DNA from: Spirosoma profusum
GTDB lineage: Bacteria; Bacteroidota; Bacteroidia; Cytophagales; Spirosomataceae
Direction of reading: 5' to 3'
Assembly (NCBI RefSeq): GCF_014699005.1
Contig: NZ_JACWZY010000027.1
Coordinates: 1 to 64,000, forward strand
DNA: 64,000 nucleotides
Shown: positions 37,406-45,966 of the stretch, in pieces
Numbering within the stretch: the stretch's first letter is position 1
How the letters are laid out: each line of letters starts with the position of its first letter
The notes under the pieces: model-generated
Databases searched by the model: none
Told to the model about the DNA's origin: nothing
Seen by the model: only the letters and a program-made list of their open reading frames with translations
Made by a program: the position numbers and the translations under genes

Positions 37406-38892
37406 TAGATAATGACTGATTCGATTTTAAGGTAATCGGCAATTTTCTGGATCGTAGCGGCATGATGGCCCACACCTAATGCAAAATGGTGCGTTGGTCC
37501 GGCACTGATCCAGCGTTTCAGAAAGGTTCGAACGTCAGGTTTGAAGAAACCACGGGTGTTGGTGTTTCCCGTTGGCGGAATAGGGCCCGCAATGGATTCG
37601 CCCTCTGCAATGACAAATTTCATCTTCCCCTCGAACGTAGAACTAATACTCAGCATGGTAATCGGCCCTTCCTTAATCTTGAATTCGACACCAGCGCCAA
37701 AGCCTGGTTTGCCGTGATATTTTTTCAGACTACGTAGCACCGGCTGGCCTTCGGCAATGGCGATGTTGTGCGGCCCGTCGTGGCCAACGAGTACAAAATC
37801 CTCCTTGAAATCAACCGGGTGAAACTCCGCGAAACTGCCCCCGATGCCCAGTCGTTCCATGATGAGCATCGCAATACAGGTTTTCAGGTCCGATTCGCCA
37901 CACATGGGGAAACCAGCTCCCTGAAGCAATGAATTACCCACGATCAGATTCGACATCACAACGCGTGTATCACTGCCGTCGGGACCATCGTAATAGTAGG
38001 CCAGGCCATCCAGTTTTTTCACTTTGATGAATTTCTCCAAAGCCACAGCCGCTTGAGCCGCAATGTGTAAGTCAGAGTCGCGGAGTTTTTCGGAAATAGG
38101 ATCAGAAACCGGGTCTGGTGTATCGAAGAAATCCAGAATCCGCTCTTTTACGCCGTCAACCTCGTCTTCAGTAGCCTGCTGATATTGCGTTACTATTTCG
38201 TGCGCTTCGCACTGAACAATGTGTACCCCAAAGTGCGCCGTCAACATAGTCGAATCGGAGTGCATGTCGAGCATGGCTTCGATGGGGTGACCGATATGCC
38301 CAATTCGAGAGGTTTTCAGGTCATGAAGTACAGCTGCTATCCGGCAATATTCTTCGATTTCAGCGTCGGCGGCAGGGTCGTCATGTAAGGTACCAATAAT
38401 CATTTGCGGCACTTTTTTCCCCATCCGAACGGCCACCCCGGCAAATTCAGGTAGCGAGCAAATGTCATCGTTGTACAATTGCATGTACGTCGATGCCCGG
38501 CTGTAATCCATCGCTTTGTCGGGTTGCAACGCCACCAGCACTATGGGTACATCAATACTTTTGATAATGACACCGAACGTACTGGACGTAGCGTAGGTGA
38601 GCATATCACAGAAAATCAGGTCAAGGTTAGCCGCGTTTAGCTTTGGTACCATTTCGTAGGCCTTCGATACGTCGTCTACCAACCCAAAGTCAATAATCTC
38701 TGCGGCATCGAGCGCTTCGATTTTCTGGATGAAAATGTGCTGTTTCTGCATCATGTCATCCAGTAATCCCTCGAACTGCCCCCAGTATTTGAAATAACCA
38801 ACGCCGAATACGCCAATTCGCGGCCGAGTCTTTTTTCGTTTTACCAGTTCAGGCTGTTTGAGGGCCAATCCATTTAACGGTTGATCTTTCAT
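37405..38892 (-). CDS. L-arabinose/L-fucose isomerase-type sugar isomerase
   Basis: A 495-residue cytoplasmic aldose-ketose isomerase of the AraA/FucI superfamily. The N-terminal Rossmann-like domain starts at RPRIGVFGVGYFKYWGQFEG and contains FCDMLTYATSSTFG. Likely metal and catalytic residues are Glu in MCGESDLKTC, Asp/His in LVGHDGPHNIA, and the C-terminal HHFALGVGHH. The true substrate could be L-arabinose, L-fucose or L-rhamnose; next to a GH106-like gene a deoxyhexose or pentose from pectin is likely (inference). A 14-bp palindrome lies 30 bp upstream of its start. Confidence 0.85.
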   Translation of the reverse strand: MKDQPLNGLALKQPELVKRKKTRPRIGVFGVGYFKYWGQFEGLLDDMMQKQHIFIQKIEALDAAEIIDFGLVDDVSKAYEMVPKLNAANLDLIFCDMLTYATSSTFGVIIKSIDVPIVLVALQPDKAMDYSRASTYMQLYNDDICSLPEFAGVAVRMGKKVPQMIIGTLHDDPAADAEIEEYCRIAAVLHDLKTSRIGHIGHPIEAMLDMHSDSTMLTAHFGVHIVQCEAHEIVTQYQQATEDEVDGVKERILDFFDTPDPVSDPISEKLRDSDLHIAAQAAVALEKFIKVKKLDGLAYYYDGPDGSDTRVVMSNLIVGNSLLQGAGFPMCGESDLKTCIAMLIMERLGIGGSFAEFHPVDFKEDFVLVGHDGPHNIAIAEGQPVLRSLKKYHGKPGFGAGVEFKIKEGPITMLSISSTFEGKMKFVIAEGESIAGPIPPTGNTNTRGFFKPDVRTFLKRWISAGPTHHFALGVGHHAATIQKIADYLKIESVII

Positions 38893-38922
38893 ATTTTTCA
38901 GTTTATGCCTTGATATGGTTTG

Positions 38923-38936
38923 CTTAGTGCACTAAG
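38923..38936. promoter_or_regulatory. Perfect 14-bp palindromic operator upstream of the isomerase gene
   Basis: CTTAGTGCACTAAG is its own exact complement. It lies 30 bp upstream of the isomerase ATG and 12 bp downstream of a TGAGTTTG sequence (38949-38956, minus) that differs from the -7 consensus at one base. A 12/14 match is found at the MFS promoter in nearly the same geometry. Confidence 0.7.
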
Positions 38937-38990
38937 TTGATTTTTGAACAAACTCACCCTTAAACTTTCGGTAATCTAAAGGAGAGCGTT

Positions 38991-39079
38991 TTTGTCATGC
39001 TGAGGAACGAAGCATCTTAAGACATCCTAACTATTGAGTGATGATACGTTAAGATGCTTCGTTCCTCAGCATGACAAAA
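38991..39079. repeat. 89-bp palindromic intergenic element, copy 6
   Basis: The arms are perfect 30-bp complements (left begins TTTGTCATGCTGAGGAACGA). Compared with copy 4, both arms have changed together, so pairing is preserved. It lies between the MFS and isomerase genes. Confidence 0.9.
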
Positions 39080-39081
39080 AG

Positions 39082-40344
39082 CTAGGAATAATCCGGTATG
39101 ACTTTGGGAGCTTCTGTAGCCTGATTATCAGACAATAACAAAGGTTTGATTTTGGGAATCAAAACGATTAACAACACAAAAGCGAGTGGATATAATAAAC
39201 CCGACGCAACCCATAATGGTCGATATGAATACTGTTGGATGACAACACCCATCAGTGGATTGAGCAACAAGCCAGACACAGCTCCCGCCGTTCCTGACAA
39301 GCCGACGACCGTAGAAGTCGCTTTTTGCCCAAACATATCCGATATGGACGTAATGTAATTCGTGATCCAGAAGCCATGTGCAAACATGAATACCGCCATA
39401 AGGGCAACTGCTACGTTAACCGACGATACCCATTCGATAGCTGGGGCCGCTAACGTCAGGAAAGCCGCAATGCCCATAACCGTTTTGCGAGCTTTGTTAA
39501 CAGAATAATCACGTGCAATGAGTTGCCCTGAAAACCAGCCACCAATGATGTTGGCAATGCCTAGCGCCAGAAAGGGTATCCAGAATAAACCGCCAATCTG
39601 CTCAAACGAAACATGCCGGACAGAACTAAGGTATTTAGGTATCCAGAACATCATGAAATAGAAGACCGGATCGAGCAGAAAGCGAATAACAATAAATACC
39701 CAGGTCGCCCGTAGTTTGAGTAATGTCAGAAAAGGAACGGTTTCTTCTATCTCCGATTTGACAGCCGTATCAGCGGCCATTGCTTCTTTTTTCCAGGGAG
39801 TGAATACCCAAACCAATACCCAGACAATACCAATCAATCCTGGAATTAGAAATCCTCCTCGCCAGCCGTAATGTGCCGATAACCAGATAGTTAACGGAGG
39901 AGCTACTACCGCACCAATAGCTGAGCCACCAATGGCAATCCCGTTGGCCAAGGCACGTTCTTCTTTGTCGAACCAGCGATATACCGTCCAGGCTGCCCCC
40001 GGAAAGCAGCCACCTTCTCCAATTCCCAGAAAAAACCGGAAGGTTAACAATTGCGAAAAGTTAGTCATTACGGCGTGCAGACTGTTGGCTACGGACCATA
40101 CACCAACTGAAATAGCCAGCCCAAGTTTACCGCCCACCCGATCAATCAACCAGCCGCCCAGCGTGAACATAATGGCGTAACTGATCAGAAAACTGGTGTT
40201 GATCATGCCATATTGGACATCCGTAATCTTAAATTCTTCCTGAATTTTAATAATGGCAATCGACAGTACCTGCCGGTCTAGGAAGCTGAGACCTGTAGCT
40301 ATAAAGAGAAGGAAAACAATCAGCCAGCGTACGTGTTTTTGCAT
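39082..40344 (-). CDS. MFS transporter (ACS/hexuronate-type sugar uptake)
   Basis: A 420-residue major-facilitator permease with 12 predicted helices. The start region FIATGLSFLDRQVLSIAI and the loop motif GGWLIDRVGGKLGL match the anion:cation symporter (ExuT/GudP-like) group, as do GIGEGGCFPGAAWTVYRWF and GWRGGFLIPG. It probably imports sugar or sugar-acid products released by the PUL. Its promoter has an exact -7 box with a candidate operator over the expected transcription start, so expression is probably repressed without substrate. Confidence 0.9.
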   Translation of the reverse strand: MQKHVRWLIVFLLFIATGLSFLDRQVLSIAIIKIQEEFKITDVQYGMINTSFLISYAIMFTLGGWLIDRVGGKLGLAISVGVWSVANSLHAVMTNFSQLLTFRFFLGIGEGGCFPGAAWTVYRWFDKEERALANGIAIGGSAIGAVVAPPLTIWLSAHYGWRGGFLIPGLIGIVWVLVWVFTPWKKEAMAADTAVKSEIEETVPFLTLLKLRATWVFIVIRFLLDPVFYFMMFWIPKYLSSVRHVSFEQIGGLFWIPFLALGIANIIGGWFSGQLIARDYSVNKARKTVMGIAAFLTLAAPAIEWVSSVNVAVALMAVFMFAHGFWITNYITSISDMFGQKATSTVVGLSGTAGAVSGLLLNPLMGVVIQQYSYRPLWVASGLLYPLAFVLLIVLIPKIKPLLLSDNQATEAPKVIPDYS

Positions 40345-40348
40345 AAAG

Positions 40349-40366
40349 CTTAACGCACTAAGTTAA
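40349..40366. promoter_or_regulatory. Candidate operator at the MFS promoter
   Basis: CTTAACGCACTAAG (40349-40362) matches the isomerase palindrome at 12 of 14 positions, with two transitions. It is extended by an outer inverted repeat, TTAAC..GTTAA (40350-40366). It lies 10 bp downstream of the -7 box and covers the expected transcription start. Confidence 0.65.
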
Positions 40367-40372
40367 CGCTTG

Positions 40373-40380
40373 CAAAGATA
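40373..40380 (-). promoter_or_regulatory. -7 promoter box of the MFS transporter gene
   Basis: Minus-strand TATCTTTG matches TAnnTTTG exactly, 29 bp upstream of the MFS start codon. Confidence 0.65.
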
Positions 40381-40469
40381 TAAGAGCTGAGAGTAGAAAA
40401 CCTATGATTATGGTACTTTTTTTTTGTTAAATAGAAATATCCCCTCGTATTCTCCTGATTACCATCTGG

Positions 40470-41180
40470 CTAATTACGGTGCCTGGTTTTCCAGCGTTCA
40501 TACTTTCCCCGTAATAAATGTACCGCATTCATACCTCCACGCTTCTGACCAAAAAACTCCAGGAACAAAGTGGATTTATTAGGCTTCTCAGTAGGGATAG
40601 CCATTCGGATAAACGCGCAGGTAGCTCGTTGCTCACCACAACGTTTGTCGCCACCAGCTTCCGAACCTGCCTCCAGAGCCAGCATGAGAATTTCTGCCAT
40701 CGGCATTTCCTGAGACTGCGCTTTTACCACCGCCTGCATCACAGCGGTTAATACAGCTTCATCAGCTAACGTATTGCCCTGAATAGAAACACCCGTCGCG
40801 GTTAAACTACCACCAGAAGGACTCGTTGCCGTTCCGGTGTAAGTTCTGGGTTGGCCCAGATGTTGACACGTAACGACAGCGTACTGTTGGTGTTCTGGAC
40901 CAAAATCTGGGTGTTGCAATGCTTCTATAATCGCATCCGGAGAATAGCCTGCCTGAATCATCTCAGCCCCTTTGCGCCGGGCATCTGCATTACTCATTGC
41001 CTGGACAATGATAGCTCCCTGACCAGGAATGATTCTACCAATACCACTACAGTTGTGAGTACAGGACGCCCCAGCGATGCCGATTTCACCCGTTTTTTGA
41101 TTAATAATGATGATTGACCAGGTGGCCCAGCAATAGCCAGACGTTAGAAGAAGAGCAAAACAGAGGAAGACGTATTTCAT
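40470..41180 (-). CDS. Exported DUF1028 (Ntn-hydrolase-like) protein
   Basis: A 236-residue DUF1028 protein. A signal peptide ends at about residue 19 (CWATWS), after which WSIIIINQKTGEIGIAGAS matches the family start (ATxSIVAxDxxTGExGVA). The following VQAMSNADARRKGAEMIQAGYSP and AVVTCQHLG segments, and the late GGDKRCGEQRATCAFI, are also family-typical. Structures of the family have an Ntn-hydrolase fold, but no firm activity is known. It is transcribed away from treY and is not obviously part of the PUL. Confidence 0.85.
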   Translation of the reverse strand: MKYVFLCFALLLTSGYCWATWSIIIINQKTGEIGIAGASCTHNCSGIGRIIPGQGAIIVQAMSNADARRKGAEMIQAGYSPDAIIEALQHPDFGPEHQQYAVVTCQHLGQPRTYTGTATSPSGGSLTATGVSIQGNTLADEAVLTAVMQAVVKAQSQEMPMAEILMLALEAGSEAGGDKRCGEQRATCAFIRMAIPTEKPNKSTLFLEFFGQKRGGMNAVHLLRGKYERWKTRHRN

Positions 41181-41265
41181 GCAAACATTTCAGCTTTTTC
41201 TTTCAGATGCGATTGATGGGCAACGAGTTGCATCCCACCTTCGTTTCGCGGGATGTCTGACCTAG

Positions 41266-41406
41266 GACCAGCACATCAGTTACCTGCTTAATTTTTCCAA
41301 CGAAACCGAGTCCATTTCGTTATCTATTGAGGGTAAAGGCTGGCAGAAACTAATCGATTCGGCCGAGCCGCAGTGGCTGCTACGTCTGTCGACTCTATAT
41401 CTATGA
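41266..41406 (+). pseudogene. Probable C-terminal remnant of treZ (maltooligosyltrehalose trehalohydrolase)
   Basis: No start codon and an in-frame TAG at 41263-41265 just before it, yet the frame reads YLLNFSNETESISLSIEG, then GWQKLIDSAEPQW. This is like the C-terminal beta domain of TreZ (a ..NFS.. strand and a ..W..LLDSA/S.. strand) and ends at a TGA at 41404-41406. treZ usually lies next to treY, which follows 51 bp later on the same strand. I infer deletion of most of treZ with only the tail left. Resemblance is judged by eye on 46 residues, so this is moderate. Confidence 0.5.
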
Positions 41407-41457
41407 ATGACTCAATGATTTTACCCACTGAAATGCTGATTATCTACTACCTATCTC

Positions 41458-44244
41458 ATGAATAATCCGGTTGCTACGTATCGAATTCAATTTCATAAAG
41501 AGTTTACATTCAGTCAATTTGAACGTATCATTCCGTATCTGGATAAGCTTGGTATTCGAACGATTTATGCGTCTCCCATTTTGGGTTCGGTTGCGGGTAG
41601 CCAGCATGGCTACGACGTAGTGAATCCAGAGCGGATCAACCCTGAAATTGGCACCCAGGCCCAGTTGACCCGCATTCATAAGCAATTGTCGGAACGGGGC
41701 ATTGGCTGGATACAGGATATCGTACCTAATCACATGGCCTTTGATCCGTCTAACGGCTGGCTAATGGACGTACTGGAAAAAGGAGAGCGGTCGATTTTCA
41801 ACTGCTTCTTTGACATTGACTGGACCAGTCCGGTTTACGAAGGCCGACTGATGGTTCCGTTTTTGGGTAATCCGCTGGAAGAAGTGATTCAGAACGGCGA
41901 ACTGGCTGTAGCCTGGCAGGATAAACGACTGGTAATGACGTATTACGACACCGCTTATCCGATCCATCTGCGCTCCTACACCAGCTTTTTGCAAGCGACT
42001 GAAGATAAATCCAGTAAGGCCATCCAGCGCCTGATGGAACAATTGCCCGAACTGGATCAGGTGAACGATGCCACTACGTACAGCCTTCGTAGCCAGGAAT
42101 GGCAGCTAAAACTGGCTGAACTGCTCAACGATGCTGAGGCTAAATCCTACCTGCGTGCCTGCCTGAAAACCGTGAATACCGATTCTGCTTTGCTTCAGCA
42201 AGTGCTTGATGAGCAGGTGTATCGCTTATGCTTTCACGGCGAAACCGATTGGCAGATTAACTACCGACGTTTCTTTACGGTCAACAGCCTGATTTGCCTG
42301 AATATCCAGAACCCAGTTGTTTTTGAGCATGCCCATGAGCACACGAAAAATCTGCTGAAAACAGGCGTAATTCAGGGATTGCGCGTCGATCATATCGATG
42401 GCTTACACGATCCCAGCCGGTATCTGGAACAACTTCGGGAAATGGCGGGTGAGGATGCCTATATCGTAGTTGAGAAAATTCTGGAAGCAGGCGAAGCCCT
42501 TCCCTCCAACTGGCCCATTCAGGGTGAAACGGGATATCAGTTTCTAGCTCAGGTTAATAACCTGTTTACCCAAACGGGCAGCCAGCAAAAGTTCACCCAG
42601 TTTTATACGAAGTTATTGGGCGAAAAGCAGGTTATCTCACGCGAGTTGCACGACAAAAAAGCGTACATTCTTGATGAACACATGCGGGGTGAGCTGGCTA
42701 ATCTTACTCGGTTGTTTCAGGAATTGAACCTAATCGAAGAGAAAGAGTTAGCCGCTTTACCCGATGATACGTTGAAAGGCGCCATCCGTGAGTTTCTGAT
42801 TCAGTGCCCAGTCTACCGCTACTACGGCAATTGCCTGCCGCTGGAAAAAAGCGAAACAGACGCAATACAGGCCATTTTGGAGCGGGTTCGTACCCGTAAA
42901 CCAAGTCTTAAACCAGCAGCTGACCTACTGGAAGACGTATTACTGACCAAGCCACTAGCGGGCGATGGCGACTACAACAGCCGGGCACTACGTTTCTATC
43001 AGCGCTGTATGCAATTTACCGGTCCGCTGATGGCCAAAGGAGTGGAAGACACGCTCATGTACACCTATACCCGCTTTATTGGGCATGACGAAGTGGGTGA
43101 CTCCCCGGAGTTCTTTGGACTGAATGTCAAAGACTTTCACCAGCATATGCTTGATCGACTGACTAATTGGCCGTTGTCGCTGAACGCTACGTCGACCCAC
43201 GACACCAAGCGGGGCGAAGATGTACGCAGTCGGTTGAACGTACTGACCGATTTGGCCGACGAATGGTTTACCGAAGTTGAAGCCTGGCAGCAACTCGCCC
43301 GCGATCTTAAGAAAAAGAACGTACCTGGAATGGATGGGACCGAAGGAGATGCCCCCGATGTGAACGATGAGTATTTCATTTATCAAACATTGGTAGGTGC
43401 TTATCCAATGCCTACGGTCAACTCTTCGGGTGACTCAGAACGTAGTGCTTTTTTACCCGGTCAGGACGAACAAAACTTCGCAGAGCGGCTGGGCGAATAT
43501 TTGCAAAAAGCGCTACGTGAAGCGAAACGTAATTCGACATACACCGAACCCAATGAAGCCTACGAAGAAGCGACCAAAGCATTTGCCCGTCAGTTACTAG
43601 AGCAGAAAAAGCCTTTCTGGGAGCGGTTTGAGCCATTTTGTCGACGTATAACCGACCTGGGAATTATCAACTCTTTAGCGCAGGTGATACTAAAATTTAC
43701 CTGTCCCGGCGTACCAGACGTGTATCAGGGCTGCGAAGGCTGGGACTTGAGTTTGGTCGACCCCGACAATCGGCGGCCTGTCGATTATGATCAGCGTCAG
43801 GGTTGGCTGGAGGAGTTGACAGGACGTGACACGGTCGATCAATGGGACGACTTATGGAAACATCGCTACGATTCCCGGATTAAACTCTGGCTGGTACATA
43901 TACTCCTGAACGAACGGAAGTTACAGGCCGACCTGTTTGCGAATGGGCACTACGTTCCTCTCCAGATCGAAGGACGTTATAAACAGAACGTATTGTCCTT
44001 TGCCCGGCGCTATCAGCGAGACTGGTACGTAGTAGCGGTTCCATTAGGAATTGCTCAACTGTGTCAGGAGCAGAAAACCGACGTAGTATCGCTGAATTGG
44101 GGGAACACCCGAATCGTTTTACCCGACAAAGCGCCTGTTCAGTGGTGGCACCGACTCATAGACGTAGCAGGTAGTGCTGAAAACGGGATTTTATTGACCG
44201 ACCTGTTTACCTTTTTGCCCCTGGCTATTATCAAACTAAACTAG
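41458..44244 (+). CDS. treY: Maltooligosyltrehalose synthase
   Basis: GH13-family enzyme that converts the reducing end of maltooligosaccharides to a trehalose unit; TreZ then releases trehalose. At 928 residues it is slightly longer than many TreY proteins. The barrel begins TYRIQFHKEFTFSQFERI and has YASPILGSVAGSQHGYDV, QDIVPNHMAFD, GLRVDHIDGLHDPSRYL and EKILEAGEALPSNW; later TreY signatures are KGVEDTLMYTYTRF, TSTHDTKRGEDVRSR and CPGVPDVYQGCEGW. The gene is complete, although its expected partner treZ appears reduced to a fragment, so the pathway may be broken or completed elsewhere. Confidence 0.95.
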   Translation: MNNPVATYRIQFHKEFTFSQFERIIPYLDKLGIRTIYASPILGSVAGSQHGYDVVNPERINPEIGTQAQLTRIHKQLSERGIGWIQDIVPNHMAFDPSNGWLMDVLEKGERSIFNCFFDIDWTSPVYEGRLMVPFLGNPLEEVIQNGELAVAWQDKRLVMTYYDTAYPIHLRSYTSFLQATEDKSSKAIQRLMEQLPELDQVNDATTYSLRSQEWQLKLAELLNDAEAKSYLRACLKTVNTDSALLQQVLDEQVYRLCFHGETDWQINYRRFFTVNSLICLNIQNPVVFEHAHEHTKNLLKTGVIQGLRVDHIDGLHDPSRYLEQLREMAGEDAYIVVEKILEAGEALPSNWPIQGETGYQFLAQVNNLFTQTGSQQKFTQFYTKLLGEKQVISRELHDKKAYILDEHMRGELANLTRLFQELNLIEEKELAALPDDTLKGAIREFLIQCPVYRYYGNCLPLEKSETDAIQAILERVRTRKPSLKPAADLLEDVLLTKPLAGDGDYNSRALRFYQRCMQFTGPLMAKGVEDTLMYTYTRFIGHDEVGDSPEFFGLNVKDFHQHMLDRLTNWPLSLNATSTHDTKRGEDVRSRLNVLTDLADEWFTEVEAWQQLARDLKKKNVPGMDGTEGDAPDVNDEYFIYQTLVGAYPMPTVNSSGDSERSAFLPGQDEQNFAERLGEYLQKALREAKRNSTYTEPNEAYEEATKAFARQLLEQKKPFWERFEPFCRRITDLGIINSLAQVILKFTCPGVPDVYQGCEGWDLSLVDPDNRRPVDYDQRQGWLEELTGRDTVDQWDDLWKHRYDSRIKLWLVHILLNERKLQADLFANGHYVPLQIEGRYKQNVLSFARRYQRDWYVVAVPLGIAQLCQEQKTDVVSLNWGNTRIVLPDKAPVQWWHRLIDVAGSAENGILLTDLFTFLPLAIIKLN

Positions 44245-44295
44245 CTACTTTCTGAACGTAGCGCTGGCACTCCGCGGAACACGCTCAAAATCGAT

Positions 44296-45966
44296 TTATA
44301 ATCCGATTTTCGAGTAGGGTATCCGAATTCCTTTGACCCGATAAAAATAGGGATCAAGAAACCCGTTCAGACATTCCTTGACTCCACAAGCTGAGTAATT
44401 TAGGCAATACGTAACTAGCAACTCGTTCCGACCATTAACTGCTTGTGGGTGAATAGCGGGTGTATAGTATCTGGCATACTTACCATATAGATACTCTTTA
44501 ATACTATACACCTTTTTACGAGCTGTAAAGGGCCCTGTTGGACTGTTAGCTGTAGCGATATATATAGCGCGGGAGGAATCACAATTGAAACCTTGGTCCA
44601 TTGTCACCAGGATGTATTTTCCATTCAGGTACGCCACATAGCTGCTACCCAAACCATCCGTTATGCGGGAAGTAGTGCCGGTAACCGGTTTGCTATCCCA
44701 GGTAGTACCATTCCAGAATGTCCAGGATTGAGGATTGCTTAGCGGAAAACGGGCTACATACAGGTTCGAGCTATAACCAAACCCTGTATAGTGCGAACCA
44801 AACGAATAGATATACCCATCGGTTGCTTTTACCATACCATTTGCGTAATTAATAGCAGCCTGGCCACTCATTCCGGCGGGCGTAGTTCGGATTACCGACC
44901 ACTGGTTTCCAGTACTTTGAGTGAGAATATAAAGCGATTGATTGGTAGGATCCAGCCCTCTTCCTTCACTACACTGTAGGTACACGAGGTTATCTATTTC
45001 AACACCGGGACCGGGCCAGGCAAAGGTGTTGTTGGGCTGGATATTACAAATCTGTTTGGGGCGCCCCTGAGCGCTATTGTTGATCGTCATGCTGGGCGTG
45101 GCGGTGTTGTCCCAGTTCGTTGCCGATGGCTGAATCAAAATGGAGTTTCCATAACTAAAGAAATGATTACAGTCGAATTTTCCATTGGCCTGTAACGAGC
45201 TGCCGTCCCAGGCATCCTGAGTTACCCAAAGCACTTTTCCTTTGTTGGCACCCCAGGTAAGTGGTATGCTGGTGCCCTCGTCAAATGCGACGGCTCCCTG
45301 CGATTTCTGGTTCCGATTAAAGAACCGTACGATCTGGTCGTCGCGATACGTATCGGCTGTTTGGGGCGTAAATACCCATTTTTGTTTATCGCCGGTACCG
45401 GCGATTTCCTGGACAATAGCCTTACCGTTATGGGTCGAAGCGTCAGCATTGGTTATGGCCAGACCATTGCTTTTGTTGATAATACGAGTGCAACAGGTAT
45501 CAATCCGCTCCAATCGCCAAAGCTGTTTATCGGCCACAGTAGACGATTCTGAAGCCTGCTGGAGTTGTGTGCCGACTACCGTTGTACCCTTAGGAACTTC
45601 TAAGACTTTTCCGCTGAATACATTGCGAATGTGGTAATACCTAACATCGCCAACGGTCAATTTGTAGATAACGTACCATTGCTGCCAGCCATCTGTTTCA
45701 CCCGTTGTAATGGATGCGGCATTTTGCCCAATCTTGCGCTGGTCATTAAATTTCTCGTTATAGAGCAGATTACCTGTCACTTCCATGAATTTGCCACCGG
45801 TTACACAGGAAAGTGTGTACATGCCGTAATCAGGAAGTTGAACCGCTGTTTGGGCTGAAGCCGTGTTTTCTACCAGTGGAGCTGACTGAAAGCTATCTGA
45901 ATTTTCATTTCCGGGCAGGAACAGCGGTATACCCGCAATTAAGCAGAGAAATAGACTTTTTTTCAT
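44296..45966 (-). CDS. Exported ricin-type lectin protein with beta-propeller-like domain
   Basis: A 556-residue exported protein with an N-terminal signal peptide (MKKSLFLCLIAGIPLFLPG). A RICIN/beta-trefoil lectin domain at about 48-205 has repeated W-containing strands (QQWYVIYKL, KQLWRLERI, KQKWVFTPQ). The second half (about 215-556) resembles a DUF4185/five-bladed-propeller fold found in sugar-active enzymes (SLYILTQSTGNQWSVIRTTPAG, YLNGKYILVTMDQGFNC, NELLVTYCLNYS). A secreted carbohydrate-binding or sugar-hydrolysing role is likely, but no catalytic residue can be named. Confidence 0.72.
   Translation of the reverse strand: MKKSLFLCLIAGIPLFLPGNENSDSFQSAPLVENTASAQTAVQLPDYGMYTLSCVTGGKFMEVTGNLLYNEKFNDQRKIGQNAASITTGETDGWQQWYVIYKLTVGDVRYYHIRNVFSGKVLEVPKGTTVVGTQLQQASESSTVADKQLWRLERIDTCCTRIINKSNGLAITNADASTHNGKAIVQEIAGTGDKQKWVFTPQTADTYRDDQIVRFFNRNQKSQGAVAFDEGTSIPLTWGANKGKVLWVTQDAWDGSSLQANGKFDCNHFFSYGNSILIQPSATNWDNTATPSMTINNSAQGRPKQICNIQPNNTFAWPGPGVEIDNLVYLQCSEGRGLDPTNQSLYILTQSTGNQWSVIRTTPAGMSGQAAINYANGMVKATDGYIYSFGSHYTGFGYSSNLYVARFPLSNPQSWTFWNGTTWDSKPVTGTTSRITDGLGSSYVAYLNGKYILVTMDQGFNCDSSRAIYIATANSPTGPFTARKKVYSIKEYLYGKYARYYTPAIHPQAVNGRNELLVTYCLNYSACGVKECLNGFLDPYFYRVKGIRIPYSKIGL

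Noticed and set aside
42988..43386. 132-codon minus-strand frame inside treY
   Set aside because: It is antisense to a conserved treY region (KGVEDTLMYTYTRF to THDTKRGED) and lacks any independent signal.
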